DNA of 34,157 nt from contig JAJZXK010000032.1 of assembly GCA_021806565.1 (NCBI GenBank), forward strand, positions 1 to 34,157, given 5' to 3'. Each line of letters starts with the position of its first letter. Position 1 is the stretch's first letter. The notes under the pieces are model-generated. The model was not told the DNA's origin and did no database searches. It worked only from the letters and a program-made list of their open reading frames with translations. The DNA is from Bacillota bacterium. GTDB lineage: Bacteria; Bacillota; Sulfobacillia; RBS10-35; JAJYVN01. Positions 16,637 to 24,173 of this stretch are shown here, piece after piece. The translations under genes and the position numbers were made by a program.

Positions 16637-16664
16637 GGCGCCCCCGCTCCTTGCGGGGGACGCC
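16637..16664. terminator. hairpin between convergent genes
   Basis: GGCGCCCCCGC (16637-16647) pairs with GCGGGGG-A-CGCC (16653-16664) around a TCCTT loop. It lies between the end of the ABC ATPase (plus) and the end of the zinc-finger copy 1 (minus). It lacks a proper T-run on either side, so its role as a terminator is only likely. Confidence 0.5.
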
Positions 16665-16672
16665 GGGTGCGC

Positions 16673-16939
16673 TCAGTCGGCGGCGAGGTTCAGGTGGCGC
16701 GGCATGAAGTACTGCCGGCCGATGCGGCTTCCGATCTCCGCCACGACCGCCGGGTCGAGGATCGCGTCGCCGCAGCGCTCGCACACCGCCGCTGGAACGT
16801 TATGGACCTCGACCACCCGGCCGCAGTCGTCGGTGAACGGGTAGCGGTGCACCACCTCGTACCCGAGCCGGCCACCGCACGCGCAACGCGTCGCCACCGC
16901 CTCCTGCATCTCGGGACGAACCCCCTGCCGCTCAGCCAT
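16673..16939 (-). CDS. YgiT-type zinc-finger protein, copy 1
   Basis: An 88-residue protein with four Cys in the pattern TRCACGG ... AVCERCGD, followed by ILDPAVVAEIGSRIG and a C-terminal PRHLNLAAD. This is the zinc-ribbon layout of the N-terminal part of MqsA/YgiT antitoxins, without their DNA-binding helix-turn-helix domain. In Bacillota and cyanobacteria, such short proteins often sit by small toxin-like genes, but no partner is seen here. GGGAGG lies about ten bases before the ATG. It differs from copy 2 at about seven residues, including a Cys at position 39 where the others have Ser. A perfect palindrome lies 33 bp upstream. Confidence 0.85.
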   Translation of the reverse strand: MAERQGVRPEMQEAVATRCACGGRLGYEVVHRYPFTDDCGRVVEVHNVPAAVCERCGDAILDPAVVAEIGSRIGRQYFMPRHLNLAAD

Positions 16940-16972
16940 CTCCGGGCACCTCCCTACGCAACACCTGGATCA

Positions 16973-16992
16973 TTTGTGAATTTGTTCACAAA
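16973..16992. promoter_or_regulatory. palindromic operator-like site, copy 1
   Basis: TTTGTGAA and TTCACAAA form perfect 8-bp arms around a 4-base centre, 33 bp before the start of zinc-finger copy 1. It contains the pattern TGTGA-N6-TCACA, shared with the sites ahead of copies 2 and 3. Confidence 0.7.
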
Positions 16993-17212
16993 GAGGGTCG
17001 GAGCGATCGCGCTGAGACCCGGATCGATGCCGCGGTCCCGGATCGGGCGGTTCGAGTGCTTCGCGTGGGACCAGTCCGCTTCTGGGGCTGCGCAGGGATG
17101 AAGACCGGGCACCAGAGGACCGATCGCCTGAGACCGATTCCGCGGATATCGAGCAGCACCGGGCGGCGGAGCCCGCCCCTTGACGGAAGCCCGTGCGGGA
17201 CGCCGGGTGCGC

Positions 17213-17479
17213 TCAGTCGGCGGCGAGGTTCAGGTGGCGCGGCATGAAGTACTGCCGGCCGATGCGGCTTCCGATCTCCGCCACGACCGCCGGGTCGAGG
17301 ATGACGTCGCCGCAGCGCTCGCACACCGCCGCCGGGACGTTGTGGACCTCCACCGCACGACCGCTGTCATCCGTGAACGGATAGCGGTGCACCACCTCGT
17401 ACCCGAGCCGGCCGCCGCACGCGCAACGCGTCACCGCCGCCTCCCGCATCTCGGGACCAACCCCCTGCCGCTCCGCCAT
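17213..17479 (-). CDS. YgiT-type zinc-finger protein, copy 2
   Basis: An 88-residue near-duplicate of copies 1 and 3, with all four zinc-ligand Cys (CACGG and CERCGD), PFTDDSGRAVEVHNVPAAV, and the same C-terminal tail. It differs from copy 3 at about four residues. The ATG is preceded by GGGAGG. The unit spacing is 540 bp to copy 1 and 525 bp to copy 3, and the intergenic DNA is also related between units, so whole gene-plus-spacer units were duplicated. The region where a -10 element would be expected reads CCAAGG, so this copy may depend on transcription from copy 3. Confidence 0.85.
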   Translation of the reverse strand: MAERQGVGPEMREAAVTRCACGGRLGYEVVHRYPFTDDSGRAVEVHNVPAAVCERCGDVILDPAVVAEIGSRIGRQYFMPRHLNLAAD

Positions 17480-17512
17480 CTCCAGGCACCTCCCGAATCA
17501 ACCTTGGATCCC

Positions 17513-17530
17513 TTGTGAATCCGGTCACAA
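17513..17530. promoter_or_regulatory. palindromic operator-like site, copy 2
   Basis: TTGTGA and TCACAA flank a 6-base centre, 33 bp before the start of zinc-finger copy 2. The spacer differs from that of site 1 while both arms are conserved, which favours a protein-binding site. Confidence 0.7.
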
Positions 17531-17676
17531 AGCAGGCCGCAGGGATCTCGTCCAAGCCCCTGATCGATGCCGTGGTCGCGGCTCCGCTGGGGCGCATGCT
17601 GCGCGTCGGACCAAGCCCCTTGGGCGTTCTATGTATTCCAGAGGATGAAGACGCGCGACGCTGAGCCCCGGCTCTG

Positions 17677-17737
17677 AAGAAAGCCCGCCGGGGACCCACA
17701 CCTGGCGTCCCAGTCATCGCGGGGACGCCAGGCGGGC
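17677..17737 (-). terminator. nested hairpin terminator after zinc-finger copy 3
   Basis: Directly after the stop of copy 3, the minus strand has outer arms GCCCGCC and GGCGGGC (17731-17737 with 17683-17689) and an inner hairpin TGGCGTCCC with GGGACGCCA (17722-17730 with 17703-17711), followed by TTTCTTC. It probably ends or attenuates transcription before copy 2. Confidence 0.65.
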
Positions 17738-18004
17738 TCAGTCGGCGGCGAGGTTCAGATGACGCGGAACGAAGTACTGCCGGCCGATGCGGCTTCCGAT
17801 CTCCGCCACGACCGCCGGGTCGAGGATTGCATCGCCGCAGCGCTCGCAGACCGCCGCCGGGACGTTGTGGACCTCCACCGCACGACCGCTGTCATCCGTG
17901 AACGGATAGCGGTGCACCACCTCGTACCCGAGCCGACCGCCGCACGCGCAGCGCGTCACCGCCGCCTCCTGGGTCTCGGGACCAACTCCCTGCCGCTCGG
18001 CCAT
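17738..18004 (-). CDS. YgiT-type zinc-finger protein, copy 3 (promoter-proximal)
   Basis: An 88-residue member of the triplet, with the same CxC...CxxC zinc pattern and C-terminal region. It is the first of the three in the direction of transcription and the only one with a recognisable promoter: TTGTGA within the palindrome and TAGACT 17 bases on. AAGGAGG gives a strong ribosome site. A nested hairpin directly after its stop suggests partial termination before copy 2. Function is unknown; antitoxin-like or zinc-dependent regulatory roles fit the family, but no partner toxin is seen. Confidence 0.85.
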   Translation of the reverse strand: MAERQGVGPETQEAAVTRCACGGRLGYEVVHRYPFTDDSGRAVEVHNVPAAVCERCGDAILDPAVVAEIGSRIGRQYFVPRHLNLAAD

Positions 18005-18033
18005 CTCCGGGCACCTCCTTCTTGCTACGGCAA

Positions 18034-18063
18034 CAGTCTAATCACTTGTGAAGCCGGTCACAA
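18034..18063 (-). promoter_or_regulatory. promoter with embedded palindrome ahead of zinc-finger copy 3
   Basis: On the minus strand TTGTGA (18058-18063) is followed by a 17-base spacer and TAGACT (about 18035-18040). The -35 hexamer is one arm of the palindrome TTGTGA-N6-TCACAA (18046-18063), so a protein bound there would cover the promoter. Autorepression is a reasonable inference. Confidence 0.6.
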
Positions 18064-18268
18064 AGAAGGTCGCAGGCAGCCAGGACCAAAGCGCGCCGCG
18101 CAGCGGGCTCCGCCAGCAGCCACGCCGCCAAAACGGGGTGCACTCTCGCCCTGTCTCGCTCATGCTTGGTTTTGCGCCTGCTTGTGAATAGATTAACGCA
18201 AACGTAACGGCCACGCCCGGGGGTGGCAGGATGAACGGGGGGCGGTGGCCCGCCCCCCCCAAACCGTG

Positions 18269-19297
18269 TCAGCCGACCCCTTCTTCGATGGGCAGCGCCT
18301 TCCGTTCCAGGACCTCCCGCACCACGTCCGCCGTACTGCGGCCGCGCAACTGGCTCTCCGGCTTGAGCACCATGCGATGGGTGAGAACCGCCGGCGCCAG
18401 ATACTGAACGTCGTCCGGGAGGATGTAGTCGCGGCCGCGCACCGCCGCCAAGGCCTGAGAGGCACGGAAAAGATTGATCGAGGCGCGTGGACTGGCACCC
18501 AGCGCGATGTCGGCGTGCTGGCGCGTGGCCGCCACCAGATCGATGATGTAGCGCAGCAGGTCTGGCTCCACGTGCACGGTCCGCACGGCCGCCTGGGCCT
18601 TGACGACGTCCTCAGGCCCGGCGACGGCCGTCAGCCCGTCCGGCCGCACGCCCTTCACCTGGCGCAGCACGATCTCGCGCTCCTCGCCCGCGTCCGGGTA
18701 CCCCATCTGCACGCGCATGAGGAAGCGGTCCAGCTGCGCTTCCGGCAGCGGAAAGGTGCCTTCAAACTCGATCGGGTTCTGGGTCGCCAACACCAGAAAC
18801 GGCGTATCGAGCCGCCGCGTGACACCGTCGACCGTGACCTGGCCCTCGCCCATGGCCTCAAGCAACGCCGACTGGGTGCGCGGCGTGGCGCGGTTGATCT
18901 CATCCGTGAGCACGATCTGGTTCATGATCGGGCCGGGACGGAACTCGAAATCGCGCGTGTTCGGGTTATACACCGAGGTCCCGAGGATGTCCGCCGGAAG
19001 CAGATCCGGGGTGCACTGCACCCGCGCAAACCGCAAGCCAAGAGATGCCGCGGTGGACCGCGCCATCATCGTCTTACCGACGCCGGGCACGTCCTCCAGC
19101 AGAATGTGGCCCTCGCACAGCAGCGCCACCAGTACCAACTCGACCACGTCCGCCTTGCCGACGATGACGCGGCCGATGCTCTCGCGCACGCTGGACGCGG
19201 TGCGGGCAAACTCCACCAACCCCGCCGTGTCCTTGGTCAACCCCGTCGCGCTGTCCCCTGCCGCCGCCTTCGTGGTCCGATCCGCCGCATCCGCCAC
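18269..19297 (-). CDS. MoxR-family AAA+ ATPase
   Basis: The 342-residue protein carries Walker A LLEDVPGVGKTMMAR, Walker B IVLTDEINRATPRTQSALLEAM, sensor 1 FLVLATQNPIEFEGTFPLPEAQ, and the lid domain with GASPRASINLFRASQALA, all typical of MoxR proteins. These act as chaperones that assemble or activate partner proteins, often encoded beside DUF58/VWA genes. The GTG at 19295-19297 is preferred because GGGGGGAAG lies just upstream; the frame remains open further but the extra part is low-complexity shadow of the upstream gene. It is the last gene of the DUF58-DUF4129-MoxR operon, 61 bp after DUF4129; more often MoxR comes first. Confidence 0.95.
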   Translation of the reverse strand: MADAADRTTKAAAGDSATGLTKDTAGLVEFARTASSVRESIGRVIVGKADVVELVLVALLCEGHILLEDVPGVGKTMMARSTAASLGLRFARVQCTPDLLPADILGTSVYNPNTRDFEFRPGPIMNQIVLTDEINRATPRTQSALLEAMGEGQVTVDGVTRRLDTPFLVLATQNPIEFEGTFPLPEAQLDRFLMRVQMGYPDAGEEREIVLRQVKGVRPDGLTAVAGPEDVVKAQAAVRTVHVEPDLLRYIIDLVAATRQHADIALGASPRASINLFRASQALAAVRGRDYILPDDVQYLAPAVLTHRMVLKPESQLRGRSTADVVREVLERKALPIEEGVG

Positions 19298-19358
19298 CGC
19301 GCTTCCCCCCTGCGCCGCCCGGCCGGGCGGCGGGATTTTTGAAACCGGTCGGGCGCCC

Positions 19359-20960
19359 CTAGGTATGGCGACGCCCACGACCGTCGGCACGCACGGCGCG
19401 CCCCTGCTCGCGGTCGGGACGGACCCGCCGCGCATCCGCCCCCCCGGACGCCCTGGTCGGGGACTGTTGCTGGCGCCGGGTGAAAAATCCTGCAATTCGC
19501 TGCCAACCGGTGCTTGCCTGCGACACGTGTTCCCCGGTGACGGGATGAGGGCTGAAGCGGGCCCACTCATAGGCACCGGTCAACAGTTCCAGCCCTGGAG
19601 CCGCGTCCGGTTCGGCCGCCACGAGGGTGCGCCGGAAGGTCTCGGGTGTCTGGGACGGACGGCGCGGCAATCCGGCCTTCGCCGCCTCACCGATGAGCTC
19701 CCGATACAACTCGCGGATGCGCCGGCGCGGATCCCCGGGCGCCAGGTTCCAGGCGGCTCCGGCGCCCGTACGGCCGCCGGCCGCGGCCGCGAACGCCGCC
19801 CCCTCCCGGTGCGCGGCCGAACGGATCCCGAGTTGCCGCCACACATTGCCACGGGCCAGGTGGCTGATCGCCTCCAGGATCCAGTTCCACCAGCGCCGCA
19901 GGAACCGCGTCATGGCGCGCCAGTCGCCGCCGCGCAGCCCCTGGATGAGGATTTCATAAAACCCAAGCATGAAAGACAGCGCCGAGCGACCGACCCCGAA
20001 AGCGGCCTCGAGATACTGGCGCGCCAGTTGCGTCGCGTCCAGACCGAGTCGGCGAGCATAGCGCACGCTGCGCACCGCCAGGGCCAGCACGAACACGGCG
20101 AGCATGAACAGAAAGAGGTAGGTGCCGAAGTTGTCCCGCACCCGCTTGGGCACGATCTTCTTGATCACGGCCGGCGTGTGATGGGGGTGGGGGGTGTGCA
20201 GGTTCTGGGGGCCGCTGGACCGGATGGTGTGCTGGGAGACGTGGATCACCGTGTGCCCCACCTGGCCGAGCGTGATGTAGGCGGGCAGGGGCGGCAGCAA
20301 CGCCGCCAGGATCACCGCCGCGGCGATGAGTCCGGCGGCGGGCCCCCACCAACCCGCACCGAAGCCGGCGTCGGTGGTGACCTCGCCGCCCTGGAAACGG
20401 CTGCGCATCACCTCGTATTCCGCACCGCTGATGAGCATCAGGCCGCAAACCCCGCCCAGCAGCACCAGAGGCGCCGTGGTCCAGCTCAACAGCCCGGCCG
20501 AATGGTCCAGGCCTGAGAGCACGAGGCTGACGGCAAGCACCATCTCCGCGATCAGGACCAGCGTCGTGAAGTGGCGCCGCGTCTGCCGGGCGACCTCCGC
20601 CGTGCCGACGTCGTAGAGGTCCACGACCCGGCGCGTCAACGCACCGGCCTGGCCGCGCACACCGGAAAGCAGCAACATGCCGACGAAAAAGGGCAGAGCA
20701 TGCCGCGTCATCAGGGCCACCGCGACTCCGACCACGATCAACTGCACCAGGGCCGCACCGGGCTCCATGGGGCTGCGGGTCAGGGTGCGGAAGGTGTCGC
20801 GCACCCCTATGAGCGCGACCAGCGCCGCAAGCGCCATGAACAGCAACAGGTTCGGGTCGCCGTACGGCCAGAGACCATGCCACATGGCCGCCAGGGCCGC
20901 GCCCACCGCTGCGCCCAAACCAATCGTGGCGATCGTGTACCAGGGCGGCAGGTCCGTCAC
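19359..20960 (-). CDS. membrane protein with C-terminal DUF4129 domain
   Basis: The 533-residue protein has about seven hydrophobic segments in the first 270 residues, an exposed region with a His-rich stretch (NLHTPHPHHTPAVIKK, about 275-290), another membrane segment (YLFLFMLAVFVLALAV), and then a soluble tail. The tail has the DUF4129 pattern: RRRIRELYRELIGEAAKAGL, RRPSQTPETFRRTL and LTGAYEWARFS. DUF4129 is usually fused to a transglutaminase-like domain; none is present here. The GTG start overlaps the DUF58 stop (GTGA). With DUF58 and MoxR it forms a known but poorly understood membrane module. Confidence 0.88.
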   Translation of the reverse strand: MTDLPPWYTIATIGLGAAVGAALAAMWHGLWPYGDPNLLLFMALAALVALIGVRDTFRTLTRSPMEPGAALVQLIVVGVAVALMTRHALPFFVGMLLLSGVRGQAGALTRRVVDLYDVGTAEVARQTRRHFTTLVLIAEMVLAVSLVLSGLDHSAGLLSWTTAPLVLLGGVCGLMLISGAEYEVMRSRFQGGEVTTDAGFGAGWWGPAAGLIAAAVILAALLPPLPAYITLGQVGHTVIHVSQHTIRSSGPQNLHTPHPHHTPAVIKKIVPKRVRDNFGTYLFLFMLAVFVLALAVRSVRYARRLGLDATQLARQYLEAAFGVGRSALSFMLGFYEILIQGLRGGDWRAMTRFLRRWWNWILEAISHLARGNVWRQLGIRSAAHREGAAFAAAAGGRTGAGAAWNLAPGDPRRRIRELYRELIGEAAKAGLPRRPSQTPETFRRTLVAAEPDAAPGLELLTGAYEWARFSPHPVTGEHVSQASTGWQRIAGFFTRRQQQSPTRASGGADARRVRPDREQGRAVRADGRGRRHT

Positions 20961-22183
20961 GCGAAGCGCACCTCCTGCGCGCCCAACTCCACCTCATAGA
21001 TGGGAATCCGCGTATCCATCGTGCGCCGCGGCTCGAAGGTGAGCATGACGACCGGGTGGCCGTGGCGCTGCATCTGCGTGGCCGCGGCCACCAGTTCGCG
21101 GGTATTGGTCGGTACCAGCAAGACGATGGTCGCCCCCCAGGGCAGGGAACGCGCCTCATTGGTCACCATGTCGAGAAACGGCAGGCCGTCGGACGGCTGC
21201 AACCCGGCGAGCGCCTCCAGGATGGCGCGCCGCTGGGCGGCCCCGGCGCGCGCCGGCACCCGCAAGACGCCAGGCTCCTCCACCTCACGGCCCAGGCCTT
21301 CAGGAACCAGGCGCTCGATGCGGCCATAAGCGACCATGCCCAGGGCATGCCGGGGGTCCGGTTCCCACCAGACGAGGCTGGCCGCGACCGTGATCACACG
21401 CTCCAAGAGTTCGAAGCGGCGGCCCGCATCCCACTCCTGACGGTTGAGATCCAAGAAATAGTAGGTGACGCGTTCCCGCACCAACGGCTGCTCTTTGACC
21501 ATGAGTTCGCCTTTGTGTGCGGTCGCCTTCCACGCGATCAGCCGGATGGGATCTCCGGAGAAATACTGGCGCACTCCGATGGGAAGGGTGTCCTGGAAGG
21601 GTGAGAGGGGGTCGCGCCTGGGCCCGACCGGGAGCCGGTTGGGCAAGCGTAGCGGCTGCACGGGCATGACCCTCGGGAACACCGTCAGCCATTGCGGCTC
21701 GTCGACCGTGCCCGTCGCCTCGCGCAGACCGAACCAGTCTCCGATGGACACACTCACGTGCCCCAGGCGGTACAGTCCACGTTCCACCGCCTGCACCTCA
21801 TAGCGGTGCACCCGCTCCGTCCCTGAGGGCAGCGTCGCCACGTGGCTGAAGACCGGACCGTGATGCAACTTGGCCGGGACGTGGTCCTCCAGCCAGACCC
21901 ACGGCAGCGGCAGCGGCGAGCGGTTGGCGACCCGTAGGTGAATGCCGAAGCGCTCGCCCGGAAAGACATGGTCGCGGTCGATGCGGTGCACCACCCGCAG
22001 CCTGGCCAGGGTGACGCGCACAACCAGGTAGGCGGCCCCGGCGACGATCAGGGCGAGATACAGCCAAAACGCCACAGAGCGCGACCGCACCAGCACGGCC
22101 GCCACCAGAAAGATGACCGTTGCCGTCGTCCACTTCACCGTGTGCCACCGCCCGAATAGCGTGTTCCGCGCGGCTTGAGTCAA
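20957..22183 (-). CDS. DUF58 domain protein
   Basis: A 408-residue protein with two N-terminal hydrophobic segments (TTATVIFLVAAVLV and VAFWLYLALIVAGAAYLVV), a beta-rich region with NRSPLPLPWVWLEDHVP, and the DUF58 core GVRQYFSGDPIRLIAWKATA ... LMVKEQPLVRE. A von Willebrand A-like region follows (YYFLDLNRQEWDAG, then ATIVLLVPTN). Such proteins are encoded with MoxR ATPases and may be their clients. The TTG at 22181-22183 is used with GGGAGG only two bases upstream, so the true start may be a later GTG near residue 16 (VKWTTATV). Confidence 0.9.
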   Translation of the reverse strand: MTQAARNTLFGRWHTVKWTTATVIFLVAAVLVRSRSVAFWLYLALIVAGAAYLVVRVTLARLRVVHRIDRDHVFPGERFGIHLRVANRSPLPLPWVWLEDHVPAKLHHGPVFSHVATLPSGTERVHRYEVQAVERGLYRLGHVSVSIGDWFGLREATGTVDEPQWLTVFPRVMPVQPLRLPNRLPVGPRRDPLSPFQDTLPIGVRQYFSGDPIRLIAWKATAHKGELMVKEQPLVRERVTYYFLDLNRQEWDAGRRFELLERVITVAASLVWWEPDPRHALGMVAYGRIERLVPEGLGREVEEPGVLRVPARAGAAQRRAILEALAGLQPSDGLPFLDMVTNEARSLPWGATIVLLVPTNTRELVAAATQMQRHGHPVVMLTFEPRRTMDTRIPIYEVELGAQEVRFA

Positions 22184-22212
22184 TCCCTCCCGGCGCTACG
22201 CACCATCGAGAG

Positions 22213-22240
22213 AGAATATGTTGAAACGGCACCCGTAAAC
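22213..22240 (-). promoter_or_regulatory. possible promoter of the DUF58 operon
   Basis: The minus strand has GTTTAC (22235-22240), a 16-base spacer and TATTCT (22213-22218), about 30 bp ahead of the DUF58 start, in the 99-bp gap after the reductase gene. It is a weak match. Confidence 0.4.
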
Positions 22241-22282
22241 CGACCGGCCCACACGGCCTCATGCGGATTGTGGGTAGCACCG

Positions 22283-22912
22283 TCAGAGGCCGTCGGTGGT
22301 CGCGAAATGCCAATGGCTGCGATGCGCACCGCCCGCGCGCCGATCCAACTCGATCATCAGGGGCACCATGCCGTCCAGGGCCTGGGCGGCCTCCAGCCCC
22401 CCGCAATCCAGGGGCGCAAACCCGGCGGCGACCGCGAGGGCGACGGCAACGGCGCGCGCGCCATCGTCATCGGCGGCGATGAGGCACTGGCGTAGCGCGC
22501 CGTCCTGCAATGCGATCGTCGTCCAGAAGTTCGTCTTGAAGGCGACCGCCCACCGCGCCGGGCGCCCGAGGGCCGCCTGGTGGACCGCGACGCCGGAACT
22601 GCCGGGAGGAGCCTGGCCGAAGGGATTGGTGATATCGATCAGCATGCGTTCGGCCAGTGCTTGCGCGTGCGCGCTCACCAGTTCCGCGGTAACGGGCCAC
22701 GGTGTGGCCAGAACGACGACGGGCGCGCGGACCGCCTCGTCATGGCTGGCGGGGCGCACGCCGGCGACGTCCACGTCCACCAGCCGCTCGGCCAACGCTT
22801 TCGGATCGCGACTGCCGAGTGTCACGCCCCAGCCCTGCGCGGCCCAGGCGGCGGCCAGACCGAGTCCCATCCGACCGGCTCCAAGGATGCCCACCTGCCG
22901 GTTTGCGTCCAC
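22283..22912 (-). CDS. NADPH-dependent F420 reductase-like oxidoreductase
   Basis: A protein of about 209 residues with a Rossmann nucleotide site VGILGAGRMGLGLAAAWAAQG and a basic SRDP segment after the second strand, fitting NADP(H) preference. It continues with VLATPWPVTAELV, LIDITNPFGQ, and FKTNFWTTIALQDG. This is the Fno/NADPH-dependent F420 reductase superfamily, which also contains non-F420 members, so F420 use is not shown. The GTG at 22910-22912 has AAGGGGG six bases upstream; an ATG at 22916-22918 is the other candidate but is too close to the same site. It follows thiI by 28 bp and is probably in the same operon. Confidence 0.85.
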   Translation of the reverse strand: MDANRQVGILGAGRMGLGLAAAWAAQGWGVTLGSRDPKALAERLVDVDVAGVRPASHDEAVRAPVVVLATPWPVTAELVSAHAQALAERMLIDITNPFGQAPPGSSGVAVHQAALGRPARWAVAFKTNFWTTIALQDGALRQCLIAADDDGARAVAVALAVAAGFAPLDCGGLEAAQALDGMVPLMIELDRRAGGAHRSHWHFATTDGL

Positions 22913-22940
22913 ACCCATCCCCCTTTTCCGGCCGGAGCGA

Positions 22941-24173
22941 TCAGTCCTCGGCCGACGCCTCGTGTACCCGGCCGGCCGGCGGGTACGCAACGACACCGTC
23001 CGGCGTCACCTGCAGCCGCTCGCTTCCGGCCATCGCCTCGTCGACCAATGCGGATACGTCCAGGGCGGCCTCCGCCGCGCGTACCTCCAGGCGGGTCGGC
23101 CGGGTGCGCGGATGGCGGGGCGCAAACAGACTGCAACAATCGTCAAACGGGCGGATCGAGATCGGGTACGTCTCCAACCGCCGGGCCACCGCGACGATCT
23201 CCATCTTGTCCATGGCCACCAGCGGGCGCAATACCGGCAGGTCCGCCACCTCACCCGTCGCCGCCAGGCTCTCCAGGGTCTGGCTCGCCACCTGGCCGAG
23301 GCTGTCGCCGGTGATGAGGGCGCCGGCCCGCTCGCGCCGCGCGACGGCCAAGGCGATCCTCAGCATGAAGCGCCGCGATACCAACGTGCGCATAGCCTCC
23401 GGCACGCGCTCCTGGATGGCGAGTTGCACCGGTGTGAAGCCTGCGACCCAGAGCCGGATCGGACCGGTATAGCCAGTGAGCAGGCGGCACAGGTCGACAA
23501 CCTTCTGCCGCACCCCCTCACCCGTGTAGGGCGGGGTGTGGCAGTAAACGGCGGCGAGGCTCAAACCGCGTTTGGCCGCCAGGTAGGCCGCCACCGGGCT
23601 GTCGATCCCGCCGGACATGAGCGCGACGGCCCGCCCCGCCGTCCCGGTGGGCAGGCCACCCGGTCCGGAGTGTCCCCGTCCCCAGAGATAGACGGCATCG
23701 GAGCGCACATCCACACCAAGTTCCACATCGGGCCGGTGGACGTCCACGGTCAGCCCGGTGGCCGAGAGCACCTCCGCCCCGAGTCGGCGGTTGAGCGCGG
23801 GCGAGTCCAGCGGAAAGGACTTGTCGGCCCGGCGCGCGGCGATCTTAAAGGTGCGGGCCCCGTCGCGGGCCGCCTCTTGAGCCAACCGGATCGCCCCGTC
23901 CGCGACGTGGGCCAACTCCAGGGGGCGGGGCAGGCGCCAAGCCGGTTGCACCGCCGTCAGACCGAAGACGTGCTCCAGGGCACGCGCGCCGTCTGCCATG
24001 GAGCAACCCTCGGGCAGGCGCACCAGCAACCGGCTGCCGCCGATCGAGGCCCGGCTGCCGGCCGGCAAGCGCCACCGTGCCGCGCGCAACAGGGCCCGCT
24101 CGAAGTCCGGGCGGTTACCGCCCTTGAGCGCGATCTCCGCGTAGCGACCGATCAGAAGCGGTTCACCGTTCAA
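22941..24173 (-). CDS. thiI: tRNA 4-thiouridine synthase ThiI
   Basis: ThiI activates U8 of tRNA with ATP and transfers sulfur to give 4-thiouridine, and in some species also supplies thiazole sulfur. The 410-residue protein has the N-terminal ferredoxin-like and THUMP region (IGRYAEIALKGGNR, then RTFKIAARRADKSFPLDS), and the PP-loop ALMSGGIDSPVAAYLAAKRG, followed by TPPYTGEGVRQKVVDL and TGDSLGQVASQTLESL. No rhodanese domain follows, as in Bacillus ThiI, so the adjacent cysteine desulfurase probably delivers sulfur directly. The TTG start overlaps the desulfurase stop, a coupled arrangement. Its C-terminal tail is about 60 residues. Confidence 0.96.
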   Translation of the reverse strand: MNGEPLLIGRYAEIALKGGNRPDFERALLRAARWRLPAGSRASIGGSRLLVRLPEGCSMADGARALEHVFGLTAVQPAWRLPRPLELAHVADGAIRLAQEAARDGARTFKIAARRADKSFPLDSPALNRRLGAEVLSATGLTVDVHRPDVELGVDVRSDAVYLWGRGHSGPGGLPTGTAGRAVALMSGGIDSPVAAYLAAKRGLSLAAVYCHTPPYTGEGVRQKVVDLCRLLTGYTGPIRLWVAGFTPVQLAIQERVPEAMRTLVSRRFMLRIALAVARRERAGALITGDSLGQVASQTLESLAATGEVADLPVLRPLVAMDKMEIVAVARRLETYPISIRPFDDCCSLFAPRHPRTRPTRLEVRAAEAALDVSALVDEAMAGSERLQVTPDGVVAYPPAGRVHEASAED

